A DNA stretch of 64,000 bases from Pseudomonas lalucatii (lineage in GTDB: Bacteria; Pseudomonadota; Gammaproteobacteria; Pseudomonadales; Pseudomonadaceae): positions 2,108,001 to 2,172,000 of the forward strand of contig NZ_JADPMV010000001.1 in NCBI RefSeq assembly GCF_018398425.1, written 5' to 3'. The translations under genes were made by a program, and so were the position numbers. Below the pieces are notes generated by a model, which was not told the DNA's origin, ran no database searches, and saw nothing but the letters and a program-made list of their open reading frames with translations. This document shows positions 31,728 to 41,382 of this stretch, piece after piece (positions within the stretch are counted from its first letter, which is position 1; every line of letters begins with the position of its first letter).

Positions 31728-33214
31728 GCGCACTGCTCCTGCATCAACTGACGAATGGCGGCGCACAAATCGCTCGCCGCCAACCCACACCCCTTGCCGG
31801 CCAGCACTTCGCCGGCCCGCCCATGCAACCATACCGCCAGGCCGGCGGCGTCCAGCGGCGCCAGCCCCTGGCCCAGCAGGGCCCCGATCAGCCCGGCCAG
31901 CACGTCGCCCAGGCCGGCGCAGGCCATCGCCGGGTGGCCGCGATCGCACAGCAGCAGGCTGCCGCCCGGATCGGCGACCAGGGTACCGGCGCCCTTCAGC
32001 ACGCACACCGCCTGGTAGCGTCGCGCCAGCTCCAGGGCGGCGGCCGGGCGGTCGGCCTGCACCTCGGCCGCGCCGACGCCGAGCAGGCGCGCCGCCTCGC
32101 CGGGGTGCGGGGTGATCACGCAACCGAGCGGCAGCCTGACCGCCCCCGCGGCCAGCAGATTGAGGGCGTCGGCGTCCCACACCTGGGGCACCCGCATGAT
32201 CGCCGCCACCGACAGCAGGCTGCGACCCCAGGCGCCCTGCCCCAGCCCCGGCCCCACCACCCAGACACTGGCCGCCGCGCCGAGCGCCAGCAGCTGGTTG
32301 GCCGAGGCCACCGCCGTGCTCATCACCTCGGGCAGGCGCGCCTGCGCCGCCGCCAGGTGCTCGCCACGGCTGGCCAGGGACACCAGGCCGGCGCCGCCGC
32401 GCAGGGCGCTCTGCGCCGCCAGCAGGGCCGCACCGGCGAAGCCGCGCTCGCCGCCGACCACCAGCACATGGCCGAGCTGGCCCTTGTGCACCGTGCGCGG
32501 CCGCGCCGGCAGACGCGGCAGGCTGCCCGGCGCCAGGCGGCGGGCGACAGAGTCCTGGCTGGCGACCAGCTGCGGCTCGGCCTGCAGGTCGTCGAACCGC
32601 AGTTCGCCGACCCAGTCCGCCGCCACTCCGGTGAACAGGCCGATCTTCAGGCCGACCAGGGTCACCGTCAGCTGCGCACGCACCACCACCCCGAGCACCT
32701 GGCCGCGGTCGGCGCACAGCCCGCTGGGAATATCCACCGCCAGCACCGGCATGCCACTGGCATTGAGCTGGCGAATCGCCTGGGCATAGGGTTCGCGCAC
32801 CATCCCGTTCAGGCCGGTGCCGAGCAGCGCATCGAGCACCACCCCCTCCAGCGGCGCGCACTCGCTCCAGGCCTGCACCGGCACCCCGGCGTCATGCGCC
32901 TCGTCGCGCGCCCGCGCCGCGTCGCCCTGCAGCCGGGCCGGGTCGCCGACCGCCAGCACCCGCACGCGCCAGCCGGCGCGCAAGGCCAGAGCCGCCACCA
33001 GGTAGCCGTCGCCGGCGTTATTGCCACGCCCGGCCAGCACGGTGATCGCCCCCGCATCCGGCCAGCGCTGGCGCAGGGCGCGCCAGATGGCATGGGCGGC
33101 GCGGCTCATCAGCTCGAAGCCGGGAGTACCGGCGGCGATCAGCCGGGCATCGAGCTGGCGCACCTGGGCGGCGCTATAGAGGGCGAGGGGAAGATTGTCT
33201 GGCGATTGCGGCAT
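31724..33214 (-). CDS. nnrD: bifunctional NAD(P)H-hydrate epimerase/dehydratase
   Basis: ATG 33214 ([22 protein letters not shown]) gives 496 residues. The N-terminal epimerase domain has the [16 protein letters not shown] loop and [12 protein letters not shown]; the C-terminal ADP-dependent dehydratase has [15 protein letters not shown] (here [20 protein letters not shown]), [12 protein letters not shown] and [17 protein letters not shown] motifs. It repairs hydrated NADH and NADPH. It is the first gene of the superoperon, divergent from queG with a 58-base gap that must hold both promoters. Confidence 0.97.
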   Translation of the reverse strand: MPQSPDNLPLALYSAAQVRQLDARLIAAGTPGFELMSRAAHAIWRALRQRWPDAGAITVLAGRGNNAGDGYLVAALALRAGWRVRVLAVGDPARLQGDAARARDEAHDAGVPVQAWSECAPLEGVVLDALLGTGLNGMVREPYAQAIRQLNASGMPVLAVDIPSGLCADRGQVLGVVVRAQLTVTLVGLKIGLFTGVAADWVGELRFDDLQAEPQLVASQDSVARRLAPGSLPRLPARPRTVHKGQLGHVLVVGGERGFAGAALLAAQSALRGGAGLVSLASRGEHLAAAQARLPEVMSTAVASANQLLALGAAASVWVVGPGLGQGAWGRSLLSVAAIMRVPQVWDADALNLLAAGAVRLPLGCVITPHPGEAARLLGVGAAEVQADRPAAALELARRYQAVCVLKGAGTLVADPGGSLLLCDRGHPAMACAGLGDVLAGLIGALLGQGLAPLDAAGLAVWLHGRAGEVLAGKGCGLAASDLCAAIRQLMQEQCA

Positions 33215-33272
33215 GCGTCGACTCCGATGTCTGGCAGAATTATACCCACCTCCACTCCGGTTTCTCCTCCGC

Positions 33273-34358
33273 ATGTCCCTGTCCAGCGCCGATCTCGCCA
33301 CCCTCGCCCAGTCGATCAAGGACTGGGGCCGCGAGCTGGGCTTCCAGCAGGTCGGCATCGCCGGGCTGGATCTGGGCGAGCACGAGCTACACCTGCAACG
33401 CTGGCTGGCCGCCGGCTACCAAGGCGAGATGGACTACATGGCCGCCCACGGCAGCAAACGCTCGCACCCCGAGCAGCTGGTGCCCGGCACTCTGCGGGTG
33501 GTGTCGCTGCGCATGGACTACCTGCCCGGCGACACCCGCATGGCCGAGCGCCTGGGCCAGCCGGAGAAGGCCTATGTGTCGCGCTACGCCCTGGGCCGCG
33601 ACTACCACAAGCTGATCCGCAAGCGCCTGCAGCAGCTGGCCGAGCGCATCCAGCAGGTGATCGGCCCGTTCGGCTACCGCGCCTTCGTCGACAGCGCACC
33701 GGTGCTGGAGAAGGCCATCGCCGAGCAGGCCGGGCTCGGCTGGATCGGCAAGAACACCCTGGTGCTCAACCGCAAGGCCGGCAGCTACTTCTTCCTCGGC
33801 GAGCTGTTCGTCGACATTCCCCTGCCCGTCGATGCGCCCCACGCCAGCGAGCACTGCGGGCGCTGCAGCGCCTGCCTGGAGATCTGCCCGACCCAGGCCT
33901 TCGTCAGCCCCTACCAGCTGGATGCGCGGCGCTGCATTTCCTACCTGACCATCGAGCTGAAGGGGCCGATCCCCGAGGAGTTGCGTGCGCCGATCGGCAA
34001 CCGGGTGTTCGGCTGCGACGACTGCCAGATGGTCTGCCCCTGGAACCGCTTCGCCCGCCCCAGCGAGCAGGGCGACTTCCAGCCGCGCCACGGTCTGGAC
34101 AATGCCGAGCTGGCCGAGCTGTTCCGCTGGAGCGAGGAGGAATTCCTCAGCCGCACCGAGGGTTCGCCGCTGCGCCGCGCCGGCTACGAGCGCTGGCTGC
34201 GCAACCTGGCGGTCGGCCTGGGCAACGCCCCCTCGAGCATTCCGGTGCTCGAGGCGCTGCAGGCGCGCCGGGACCATCCATCGCCACTGGTGCGCGAGCA
34301 TGTGGAATGGGCGCTGGCCCGGCATGCCGCGCGTGGCGCCCCGGTGAACGGTGCCTAG
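33273..34358 (+). CDS. queG: epoxyqueuosine reductase QueG
   Basis: ATG 33273 ([19 protein letters not shown]) gives 361 residues. The cobalamin-binding half includes [29 protein letters not shown]. Two ferredoxin-like cluster motifs, [12 protein letters not shown] (about residues 195-206) and [10 protein letters not shown] (about 248-257), hold two [4Fe-4S] clusters. A HEAT-like tail follows. It performs the last step of queuosine synthesis in tRNA. Its TAG stop and that of convergent orn both lie in one CTAG (34355-34358). Confidence 0.97.
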   Translation: MSLSSADLATLAQSIKDWGRELGFQQVGIAGLDLGEHELHLQRWLAAGYQGEMDYMAAHGSKRSHPEQLVPGTLRVVSLRMDYLPGDTRMAERLGQPEKAYVSRYALGRDYHKLIRKRLQQLAERIQQVIGPFGYRAFVDSAPVLEKAIAEQAGLGWIGKNTLVLNRKAGSYFFLGELFVDIPLPVDAPHASEHCGRCSACLEICPTQAFVSPYQLDARRCISYLTIELKGPIPEELRAPIGNRVFGCDDCQMVCPWNRFARPSEQGDFQPRHGLDNAELAELFRWSEEEFLSRTEGSPLRRAGYERWLRNLAVGLGNAPSSIPVLEALQARRDHPSPLVREHVEWALARHAARGAPVNGA

Positions 34359-34897
34359 ACCTTGAGGAAGTGCTCGCGGTAGTACTTGAGCTCGGCGATC
34401 GACTCGCGGATGTCATCCAGCGCCTGATGCGAGCCCTTCTTCTGGAAGCCCTCCTTGAGCTGCGGCGCCCAGCGGTCGGCGAGGATCTTCAGGGTGGTGA
34501 CGTCCAGGTAACGGTAGTGGAAGTAGGCTTCCAGGTCCGGCATGTAGCGGTAGAGGAAGCGCCGGTCCTGGGCGATGCTGTTGCCGCAGATCGGCGAGGT
34601 GCCCTTGGGCACCCACTGCTCGAGGAAAGCCAGGGTCTGCGCCTCGGCCTCGGCCGGGCCGACCCTGCTCGCGCGCACGCGCTGGGTCAGGCCGCTCTCG
34701 CCGTGGGTGCGGGTGTTCCACTCGTCCATCCCGGCCAGCGCCGCATCGCTCTGGTGCACCGCGATCACCGGCCCCTCGGCCAGCACGTTGAGCTCGCTGT
34801 CGGTGACGATGGTGGCCATCTCGATGATGACGTCTTTGTCCGGGTCCAGACCGGTCATCTCCAGGTCGATCCAGATCAGGTTCTGTGGGTTCTGCAT
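34355..34897 (-). CDS. orn: oligoribonuclease
   Basis: The 180-residue DEDDh exonuclease shows [11 protein letters not shown] (D11 and E13 region), a central [11 protein letters not shown] and the terminal [11 protein letters not shown] with the catalytic His and Asp. It hydrolyses dinucleotides, including pGpG from c-di-GMP breakdown, and is essential in many pseudomonads. This fits the c-di-GMP genes elsewhere in the window. It ends tail-to-tail with queG, overlapping by four bases. Confidence 0.98.
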   Translation of the reverse strand: MQNPQNLIWIDLEMTGLDPDKDVIIEMATIVTDSELNVLAEGPVIAVHQSDAALAGMDEWNTRTHGESGLTQRVRASRVGPAEAEAQTLAFLEQWVPKGTSPICGNSIAQDRRFLYRYMPDLEAYFHYRYLDVTTLKILADRWAPQLKEGFQKKGSHQALDDIRESIAELKYYREHFLKV

Positions 34898-34954
34898 GCT
34901 GCGCTCCTCGGCTTGGATCGCCAGTTTAGCGAATAAATCGCCGGGCCACGCGCC

Positions 34955-35740
34955 TCACTCGCCGCCCATGCGCCACAGCAGCAGACGCGAGCGGCGCCAG
35001 TCGTGCAGCTCGACGATGCGCTCGGCAGGCACCCCGGGCACCTCGAAGCTGTTGCTGACCAGCCAGCTCCCCGCGGCCATCTGCATCCGGGCCTTGCCCC
35101 ACAACGCCGCCATGGGCGCCGGAGAGAGAAAGCAGTAGACCACCTCGAAGGCACTCAGGTCGGTGCGCCACAGGCTCTGGTAGCGCACCCGGCAGTTGCC
35201 CTGCGCCAGGCAGCGCAACCAGGCGATGGCGAAGGTCAGCGGCGCGGTCTCGACGCCGACGAACTGCGCCGCGGGAAAGCGCCGCGCCAGGTACAGCAGG
35301 GTGCCCGCCGGGCCGCAGCCGAGGTCGACGAAGCGGAAGTCGGCCTCGCGCCGGGCGAGCAGCTCGACCAGGCCCGCGCGGCAGCGCGCACCGCTCAGGT
35401 ACAACGGCACCCGCTCGCCCGCGCTGTTCCAGTTGAGCGACAGCAGCAGCACGAAACCGGCGAGAAACACCCAGGACGGCAGCGCCGCGCCACTGGCGGC
35501 CAGCAGCGCCGGGACGAACAGCAGGTTCAGCCACCACCACCAGCGCGCCAGGCCCAGCCACTGGCCGAGACTGGCGGCCAGCAGGCCCTGGACCAGTCCG
35601 GCGCCCAACCAGCTGAGCCGCCAGCCCCCCCACTGCGCCGCCAGATGGATCGCCACGCCGACCACCAGGGTCGCCCCCAGCTGCGCCACCAGCGCCACCA
35701 GCGCCGGCCGGCGCCTCAGCCATGCGGTACTCTCGCTCAC
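34955..35740 (-). CDS. membrane-anchored class I SAM-dependent methyltransferase
   Basis: The first 110 residues hold about four hydrophobic helices (LVALVAQLGATLVVGVAIHL, WWWWLNLLFVPALLAASGA, WVFLAGFVLLLSL). A Rossmann methyltransferase domain follows, with SAM motif I FVDLGCGPAG, FVGVETAPLTFAIAWLR and a late SNSFEVPG. Start GTG 35740 is preferred because GAGAGG precedes it by seven bases; ATG 35758 is possible. The substrate is unknown; the fusion suggests a lipid, quinone or membrane-protein target (inference). It lies between orn and rsgA, divergent from rsgA. Confidence 0.85.
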   Translation of the reverse strand: MSESTAWLRRRPALVALVAQLGATLVVGVAIHLAAQWGGWRLSWLGAGLVQGLLAASLGQWLGLARWWWWLNLLFVPALLAASGAALPSWVFLAGFVLLLSLNWNSAGERVPLYLSGARCRAGLVELLARREADFRFVDLGCGPAGTLLYLARRFPAAQFVGVETAPLTFAIAWLRCLAQGNCRVRYQSLWRTDLSAFEVVYCFLSPAPMAALWGKARMQMAAGSWLVSNSFEVPGVPAERIVELHDWRRSRLLLWRMGGE

Positions 35741-35870
35741 GCCCCTGCCTCTCGCCATTGCTCGCCGCGCAGTGTACCCGCCGCCCGGATCGGCCGCAGC
35801 AGGCGAGCGGCGCGCCGCCGCGTGCTAAACTCGCCGCCGATTTCACCGCGACTCAACCCCAGAGACCTCC

Positions 35871-36902
35871 ATGGCCAAACGCCAACTCAACCGCCGACAA
35901 AGCTGGCGCATCGACAAGATCCAGGGCGAGCGAGCCGCCCGCGCCGCCAAGCGCGAGTCCCAGGCCGTGCAGATACTCGAGGGCGGCGACCTCGGCCCGG
36001 AGCAGATCGGCCTGGTCATCGCCCACTTCGGCGTGCAGGTCGAGGTCGAGGCCCAGGAGGGCGAGCTGGCCGGCCAGGTGTGCCGCTGCCACCTGCGCGC
36101 CAACCTGCCGACCCTGGTCACCGGCGACCGCGTGGTGTGGCGTGCGGGCAACCAGGGTATCGGCGTGATCGTCGCCCAGCTGCCGCGCAGCAGCGAGCTG
36201 TGCCGTCCGGACAGCCGCGGCCAGCTCAAGCCGGTGGCCGCCAACGTCGACCTGATCGTCATCGTCTTCGCGCCGCTGCCCGAGCCCCACGCCAACCTGA
36301 TCGACCGCTATCTGGTGGCCGCCGAGCATGCCGGCATCCGCCCGCTGCTGCTGCTGAACAAGGCCGACCTGATCGACGCGCAGAACGGTCCGGCGCTCGC
36401 ATCCCTGCTCGCGGTCTATCGCCAGCTCGGCTACCCGCTGCTGGAGGTGTCGGCCCATCAGGGCGACGGCATGGAAAAGCTCAGGCAGCAGCTGGACGGC
36501 CACGTCAGCGTGTTCGTCGGCCAGTCCGGGGTGGGCAAGTCGTCGCTGGTCAACAGCCTGCTGCCCGGCATCGATACCCGGGTCGGTGCGCTGTCGGAGC
36601 TGACCGGCAAGGGCACCCACACCACCACCACGGCGCGGCTGTTCCACTTCCCCGGCGGCGGCGAGCTGGTCGACTCCCCGGGCATCCGCGAATTCGGCCT
36701 GGTGCACGTCAGCCGCGACGACGTGGAGGCCGGCTTCATCGAGTTCCACGAGCTGCTCGGGCATTGCCGCTTCCGCGACTGCAAGCACGACCGCGAGCCC
36801 GGCTGCGCCCTGCTCAGGGCCCTGGAAGAGGGGCGCATCCACCCGCAGCGCATGGCCAGCTACCGACACATCCTCGCCAGCCTGCCCGAAGCGGACTACT
36901 GA
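35871..36902 (+). CDS. rsgA: small ribosomal subunit biogenesis GTPase RsgA
   Basis: The 343-residue protein has an N-terminal OB fold, then a circularly permuted GTPase with G4 LLNKADL before G1 [14 protein letters not shown] (about residues 219-232) and G3 DSPGIREFG. The C-terminal zinc knuckle has [16 protein letters not shown]. It checks late 30S maturation near the decoding site. Its neighbour orn and the downstream motAB match P. aeruginosa order. Confidence 0.97.
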   Translation: MAKRQLNRRQSWRIDKIQGERAARAAKRESQAVQILEGGDLGPEQIGLVIAHFGVQVEVEAQEGELAGQVCRCHLRANLPTLVTGDRVVWRAGNQGIGVIVAQLPRSSELCRPDSRGQLKPVAANVDLIVIVFAPLPEPHANLIDRYLVAAEHAGIRPLLLLNKADLIDAQNGPALASLLAVYRQLGYPLLEVSAHQGDGMEKLRQQLDGHVSVFVGQSGVGKSSLVNSLLPGIDTRVGALSELTGKGTHTTTTARLFHFPGGGELVDSPGIREFGLVHVSRDDVEAGFIEFHELLGHCRFRDCKHDREPGCALLRALEEGRIHPQRMASYRHILASLPEADY

Positions 36903-36908
36903 AACGCC

Positions 36909-36932
36909 AAGGCCGCGTACAGACGCGGCCTT
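36909..36932. terminator. hairpin between convergent rsgA and motB
   Basis: AAGGCCGCGT (36909-36918) pairs with ACGCGGCCTT (36923-36932) over ACAG, directly between two convergent stops. No long T-run follows on either strand, so it may act as a weak bidirectional terminator or 3' end barrier. Confidence 0.55.
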
Positions 36933-36958
36933 GCGGATCCTGACGGTGGCGCCTCGGC

Positions 36959-37984
36959 TTATTCGCCGGGCTGGTCGAACTGCAGCACGCCGTCCTCGAA
37001 GATGTTGAGGCGCTGGCGCAACTCCTGCGCCGGCAGCGCGGCCTCGTCCGGCGATCCGGCCTCGGTCGAGGACTCCGCGCCCTCGACGGAGGACGGCGCG
37101 GCCGGCTCGCCGCCCTGCTGCTCACCCTCGATGGCGCGCTGGGCCTTCTTGGTCAGCACGGTGATGTCGATGCGCCGATTGATCGGGTTGAGCGGCTCGG
37201 CCCGGTCGAACAGGGCCGAGGAGGCATAGCCGACCACCCGCGCCACCCGCTCCTCGTCGTAGCCGCCGGCCACCAGCACCCGCCGCGCGGCGTTGGCGCG
37301 ATCGGCCGACAGCTCCCAGTTGCCGAAATCGCCCCGCCCGGCGAAAGGCTTGGCATCGGTATGGCCGCTGATGCTGACCTTGTTCGGCACCGCGCCGATG
37401 GTGTCGACCAGGGCCAGGAGGATGTCCTCGAAGTAAGGTTGCAGGCGCGCGCTGCCGAGGTCGAACATCGGCCGGTTGGCCGCATCGACGATCTGGATGC
37501 GCAGGCCGTCCTGGGTGATCTCGAACAGGATCTGGTCCTTGAAGCGCTGCAGCTGGGGGTCCTCCTCGACCTTGTTCTGCAGCTCCTGCAGCAGGAGCTC
37601 GAGACGCTCGCGCTCCACCTCCTCGGCGAGGGCCTCGGCCTGCTGCGGATCGATCGCGCCCTGCTCCGCCTCGTTGTCGCTGCGCTCGTTATCGATCGGC
37701 TCCTGCACCTCCGGATTGAGGGTGCGCTCCGGCGAGGGCGTGGGCGAGCCGCCGAGGTCGATCACATAGGGGCTGGCGCTCTCGGAAAAACCAATGGGGT
37801 CCTTGAAGTAGCCGGAGATCAGCTTCTTCTGCTCCGGCGAGGCCGAGGACATCAGCCACATGACCAGGAAGAACGCCATCATCGCCGTGGCGAAGTCGGC
37901 GAAGGCGATCTTCCAGGCGCCGCCATGGTGGCCGGCGGCGGTCTTCTTGACCCGTTTGACGATGATCGGCTGGTTGTTCTCCAT
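36959..37984 (-). CDS. motB: flagellar motor stator protein MotB
   Basis: The 341-residue protein has a basic N-terminus (VKRVKKTAAGHHGGAWKIAFADF), the proton-carrying Asp near residue 30 in the single membrane helix (FADFATAMMAFFLVMWLM), a plug/linker rich in Glu, and an OmpA-like peptidoglycan domain (VSISGHTDAKPF, SADRANAARRVLV, RRIDITVL). An Ala/Pro/Glu-rich tail follows. It anchors the stator to the wall. It is 6 bases downstream of motA. Confidence 0.97.
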   Translation of the reverse strand: MENNQPIIVKRVKKTAAGHHGGAWKIAFADFATAMMAFFLVMWLMSSASPEQKKLISGYFKDPIGFSESASPYVIDLGGSPTPSPERTLNPEVQEPIDNERSDNEAEQGAIDPQQAEALAEEVERERLELLLQELQNKVEEDPQLQRFKDQILFEITQDGLRIQIVDAANRPMFDLGSARLQPYFEDILLALVDTIGAVPNKVSISGHTDAKPFAGRGDFGNWELSADRANAARRVLVAGGYDEERVARVVGYASSALFDRAEPLNPINRRIDITVLTKKAQRAIEGEQQGGEPAAPSSVEGAESSTEAGSPDEAALPAQELRQRLNIFEDGVLQFDQPGE

Positions 37985-37990
37985 GATTCG

Positions 37991-38842
37991 TCAGCTTCCG
38001 CGCATGGCCTGTTCCAGCTCGGTGAAGCTCGGCCGATGGGCCGGGTACAGGGTCTTGCGGGCGAACTCCACCGCCAGCGACGGCGGCATGCCGGACGCGG
38101 AGGCGACCAGGGCCGCCTTGATCGATTCGAACACGTTCAGCTCTTCCTTGGCGTCGTGCTCCAGGGCCGTGGACAGGGGCCCGAAGAAGCCGTAGGAGGC
38201 GAGGATGCCGAGGAAGGTGCCGACTAGGGCGGTGGCCACCTTCTCGCCGATCTGCGCGTTGGAGGCCTCGGCGAGAATCGACATGGTGATCACGATGCCC
38301 AGCACCGCCGCGACGATCCCCATGGCCGGCAGGCCGTCGGCGACCTTCGCCACGGCATGGGAGGGGTGCTCCAGATCTTCCTTCAGGCTGGCCAGTTCCA
38401 TGTCGAACAGGCCCTCCAGCTCGTGGGGGGCCATGTTGCCGGAGGACATGATGCGCAGGTAGTCGCAGATGTAGGCGGTCATCCGCTCGTCCTTGAGGAT
38501 CGCCGGATACTTGCTGAAGATCGGGCTGGCGCCCGGGTCCTCGAGGTCGGCCTCGATGGCCATCATGCCCTCGCGGCGGCTCTTGTTGAGGATCTCGTAG
38601 AGCAGCTTCAGCACCTCCAGATAGAAGGTATGGGTGAAGCGCGAGCTGAACATGCTCAGCGACTTCTTGAACACATGCATGAAGGTGCTGCCGGGGTTGG
38701 CCTGGAGGAAACCGCCCAGGGCCGCGCCGCCGATGATCATCACCTCGAACGGGTGCACCAGCGCCATGAACTGGCCGCCCGACAGGATGAAGCCGCCGAG
38801 CACGCTGCCGAACACCACGAAAATGCCAATGATTTTTGCCAT
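37991..38842 (-). CDS. motA: flagellar motor stator protein MotA
   Basis: ATG 38842 (MAKIIGIFVVFGSVLGGFIL) gives 283 residues. The four helices, the cytoplasmic domain with IMSSGNMAPHELEGLFD, and the two conserved prolines (VADGLPAMGIVAAVLG and YGFFGPLSTALE) match MotA. With MotB it makes the proton channel that drives rotation. A sigma-28-type promoter lies about 55 bases upstream. Many pseudomonads also have MotCD, which this is not judged to be because of neighbours and length. Confidence 0.97.
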   Translation of the reverse strand: MAKIIGIFVVFGSVLGGFILSGGQFMALVHPFEVMIIGGAALGGFLQANPGSTFMHVFKKSLSMFSSRFTHTFYLEVLKLLYEILNKSRREGMMAIEADLEDPGASPIFSKYPAILKDERMTAYICDYLRIMSSGNMAPHELEGLFDMELASLKEDLEHPSHAVAKVADGLPAMGIVAAVLGIVITMSILAEASNAQIGEKVATALVGTFLGILASYGFFGPLSTALEHDAKEELNVFESIKAALVASASGMPPSLAVEFARKTLYPAHRPSFTELEQAMRGS

Positions 38843-38896
38843 AAGGAATAAAGCTGCAGGGGCCAGGGTCAGGGTTATTCGAAACAACCCTTCTAT

Positions 38897-38923
38897 TTAT
38901 CGGAAGATTTGCGCGAGACTATA
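38897..38923 (-). promoter_or_regulatory. sigma-28 (FliA)-type promoter of motAB
   Basis: On the minus strand TATA (38923-38920), a spacer of exactly 15 bases and TCCGATAA (38904-38897) match TAAA-N15-GCCGATAA at three of four and seven of eight positions. It faces motA, a gene commonly in the class III flagellar regulon. Confidence 0.7.
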
Positions 38924-38959
38924 GCCTGTTAAGGTCAAAAGCCAGCCTAGCGCTCTCCC

Positions 38960-40486
38960 ATGCCGACGCCCCTTCCCCGCAGTATCGACGCCTGGCTCAA
39001 GCAGCTGGACAGGCAGCCGCTCCCGGTGCCGCTCGACAGCCACCAGCGGGCCTGCCGCGCCCTGGCCGACAGCCGCCGCTCGCTGCGCGAGATCGCCGAC
39101 CTCATGCAGGGCTGCCCGGCGCTGGCCCTGTGCGTGCTGCGCGAGGCCAACCGCAAGAGCGGCGGACTCAGCGAGCCGGCCGAGAGCCTGGAAGCCGCGA
39201 TCACTCGCCTCGGCCTGCGCCGCACCGAGGAGCTGCTGCAGCGCCAGCCCACCCTGCCTGCCGGCGAGGTCCCGCTGGCGCTGCGACAGATCCAACTGAT
39301 CAGCCTGCATGCCAGCCAGCAGGCCAACGGCCTGTTCGCCGGGCGCCTGGCACGGCTCTGGCAGGAGATCCATTGGGGCAGCCTGCTGTTTCTCGCCCCG
39401 CTGTGGTCGCTGCTGAACGCCCGGCCCGAGCTGTTCGAGGCCTGGGAGCAGCGCGTGCTGATCGGCGGCGAGCCGGCGCAACGCGTCGAGCAGGAACTGC
39501 TCGGCGTGCCCCTGCTGCAGCTGTGCCTGGCCCTGGTCGAAAGCTGGCGCCTGCCGGACTGGATAGTCCAAGGGTACCGCCTGCTGACCCAGGATCGCCG
39601 CCTGCTGGTCAAGGCGCTGCATATCGCCCGCGACAACGAACACCCCCTGCACCAGCAACAGCTGCTGGATGCCGAGCCCCAGCTGCGCCGCTGGCTGACC
39701 CTGCCCGGCAACTGCATCGTGCTGGCCAACGGCCTGGCGCTGTCGGCCCACTACGCCTGGAACAGCCCCCATAGCCTGCGCTGGCAGCGCCTGACCGGCC
39801 TCTACCTGCAGCTGCCGCTGGCCGAGGTGCAACAGCAGATCCACCAGCACGCCGCCCAGAGCGCACGCCAGCACGCCAGCAGCGGCCTCTGGCACCCGGC
39901 CGAGGCGCTGTTGTGGCCACCCCAGGCCCGCCACCTGCAGGCGCCGGCGCCAGCGGCGGCGCTACCGCCCCCGGCCCACACCGGGGAAGTCGACGAGTGG
40001 CGCCACCTGTGTACCCAGCTGCTCGCCCGGCCCAGCGCCTTCAACAACCTCGAACAGCTCGGCGCCTGTGCGCGCCAGGCCCTGCAGGCCTGCGGCATGC
40101 AGCGGGTGCTACTGCTGCTGGCCGACCGCAGCCACAGCCGCCTGCGCGCCCTGCAGCACGCCGGCCTCGAGCCCGCGGCCAGCGACCTGATCCTCGAAGC
40201 CCAGCACAGCCAGGTGTTGCGCCGCCTGCTCGAGGCCCCCGGCCAACTGCGCCTGAACCCAGGCAATATCGCCCAGTATTCCGCGCTGCTGCCGGGCGCG
40301 CTCAAGGCGCTGATGCCCAGCGAACACCTGCTGCTGCGCTCGCTGGCCTGCAACGGCCGAGTCGCCTTGCTGCTGGTCGCCGATCGCAGCGGCGGCGCCT
40401 TCAGCGAAACCAGGCTGCAGGCCTTCGGCAAGACCGCGCAATGCATCGAGCGCGCCTTGGCCAGCTTCGCCAAACGCGCGCCCTAG
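38960..40486 (+). CDS. HDOD-domain protein with C-terminal GAF-like region
   Basis: The 508-residue protein begins with an HDOD-like helical domain (about residues 15-240: SLREIADLMQGCPALALCVLREAN, LEAAITRLGLRRTEELL). A Gln/His/Pro-rich linker follows at about 300-350, then a GAF-like sensor (about 360-500: LEQLGACARQALQACGMQRVLLLLADR and ALLLVADRSGGAFSETRLQAF). HDOD proteins are scaffolds without phosphohydrolase activity, often tied to c-di-GMP and motility control. It is divergent from motAB, and the 117-base gap holds the motA promoter. Confidence 0.85.
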   Translation: MPTPLPRSIDAWLKQLDRQPLPVPLDSHQRACRALADSRRSLREIADLMQGCPALALCVLREANRKSGGLSEPAESLEAAITRLGLRRTEELLQRQPTLPAGEVPLALRQIQLISLHASQQANGLFAGRLARLWQEIHWGSLLFLAPLWSLLNARPELFEAWEQRVLIGGEPAQRVEQELLGVPLLQLCLALVESWRLPDWIVQGYRLLTQDRRLLVKALHIARDNEHPLHQQQLLDAEPQLRRWLTLPGNCIVLANGLALSAHYAWNSPHSLRWQRLTGLYLQLPLAEVQQQIHQHAAQSARQHASSGLWHPAEALLWPPQARHLQAPAPAAALPPPAHTGEVDEWRHLCTQLLARPSAFNNLEQLGACARQALQACGMQRVLLLLADRSHSRLRALQHAGLEPAASDLILEAQHSQVLRRLLEAPGQLRLNPGNIAQYSALLPGALKALMPSEHLLLRSLACNGRVALLLVADRSGGAFSETRLQAFGKTAQCIERALASFAKRAP

Positions 40487-40531
40487 GCTTTCCGCTACAA
40501 TCGCCCCCTGCCATTGACTAAGAGGCTCAGC

Positions 40532-41347
40532 ATGCCCGCCTTCGCCGAGTTGCCGCTGGTTATCGAGCCGGCCGATCTGGCCAGCCGCCTGACCGCCCCC
40601 GAACTGATCCTGGTCGACCTGACCAGTCCGGCGCGCTATGCCGCCGGGCACATCCCCGGCGCCCGCTTCGTCGAGCCGCAGCGCACCCAGCTGGGCCGGC
40701 CGCCGGCCCCCGGCCTGCTGCCCGAGCGCACGCAACTGGAGCGGCTGTTCGCCGAACTGGGCCACAACCCGGACGCGGTGTACGTGGTCTACGACGACGA
40801 AGGCGGCGGCTGGGCCGGCCGCTTCATCTGGCTGCTGGATGTGATCGGCCATGGCCGCTACCACTACCTCGACGGCGGCCTGCAGGCCTGGCTGGCCGAG
40901 GCACGCCCGTTGAGTGGCGAGCAGCCGGCGCCGGCCAGCGGCACGCCGGCGCTGAGCCTGAGCGATGCCCCCAGCGCCAGCCGCGAGTACCTGCAGAGCC
41001 GCCTGGGCGCGGCCGACCTGGCCATCTGGGATGCCCGCTCCCCGGCCGAGTACCGTGGCGACAAGGCCCTGGCGGCCAAGGCCGGGCACATTCCGGGGGC
41101 GGTGAACCTGGAGTGGACCGCCTGCATGGACCCGGCCCGCGCCCTGCGCCTGCGCCGCGACCTTCCGGCGCAGCTCGCCGCTCTCGGCATCACTGCGGAC
41201 AAGGAAGTGATCACCCACTGCCAGACCCATCACCGCTCCGGCCTCACCTACCTGGTGGCCAAGGCCCTGGGCTACCCGCGCGTCAAGGCCTATGCCGGCT
41301 CCTGGGGCGAGTGGGGCAACCACCCGGACACCCCGGTCGAACGTTGA
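40532..41347 (+). CDS. rhdA: thiosulfate:cyanide sulfurtransferase (tandem rhodanese) RhdA
   Basis: ATG 40532 follows AAGAGGCTCAG; the frame extends upstream to 40514 without support. The 271-residue protein has two rhodanese domains: an inactive one (about residues 5-130, LVDLTSPARYAAGHIPGARF) and an active one (about 155-268). The catalytic Cys is residue 230 in HCQTHHRSG, the loop and number reported for Azotobacter vinelandii RhdA, which distinguishes it from CRKGVT-type rhodaneses. It transfers sulfane sulfur, for example to cyanide. It lies 35 bases before psd. Confidence 0.95.
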   Translation: MPAFAELPLVIEPADLASRLTAPELILVDLTSPARYAAGHIPGARFVEPQRTQLGRPPAPGLLPERTQLERLFAELGHNPDAVYVVYDDEGGGWAGRFIWLLDVIGHGRYHYLDGGLQAWLAEARPLSGEQPAPASGTPALSLSDAPSASREYLQSRLGAADLAIWDARSPAEYRGDKALAAKAGHIPGAVNLEWTACMDPARALRLRRDLPAQLAALGITADKEVITHCQTHHRSGLTYLVAKALGYPRVKAYAGSWGEWGNHPDTPVER

Positions 41348-41382
41348 ATCGCCGCGCCTCGGCCGGCCCTTAAGGAAAACCG

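Noticed and set aside
31823..34936. Open frame of over 1000 codons on the plus strand
   Set aside because: It runs antisense through nnrD, then out of frame through queG and antisense to orn. The product is Arg/Pro/Gln-rich low-complexity sequence, and no single family fits.
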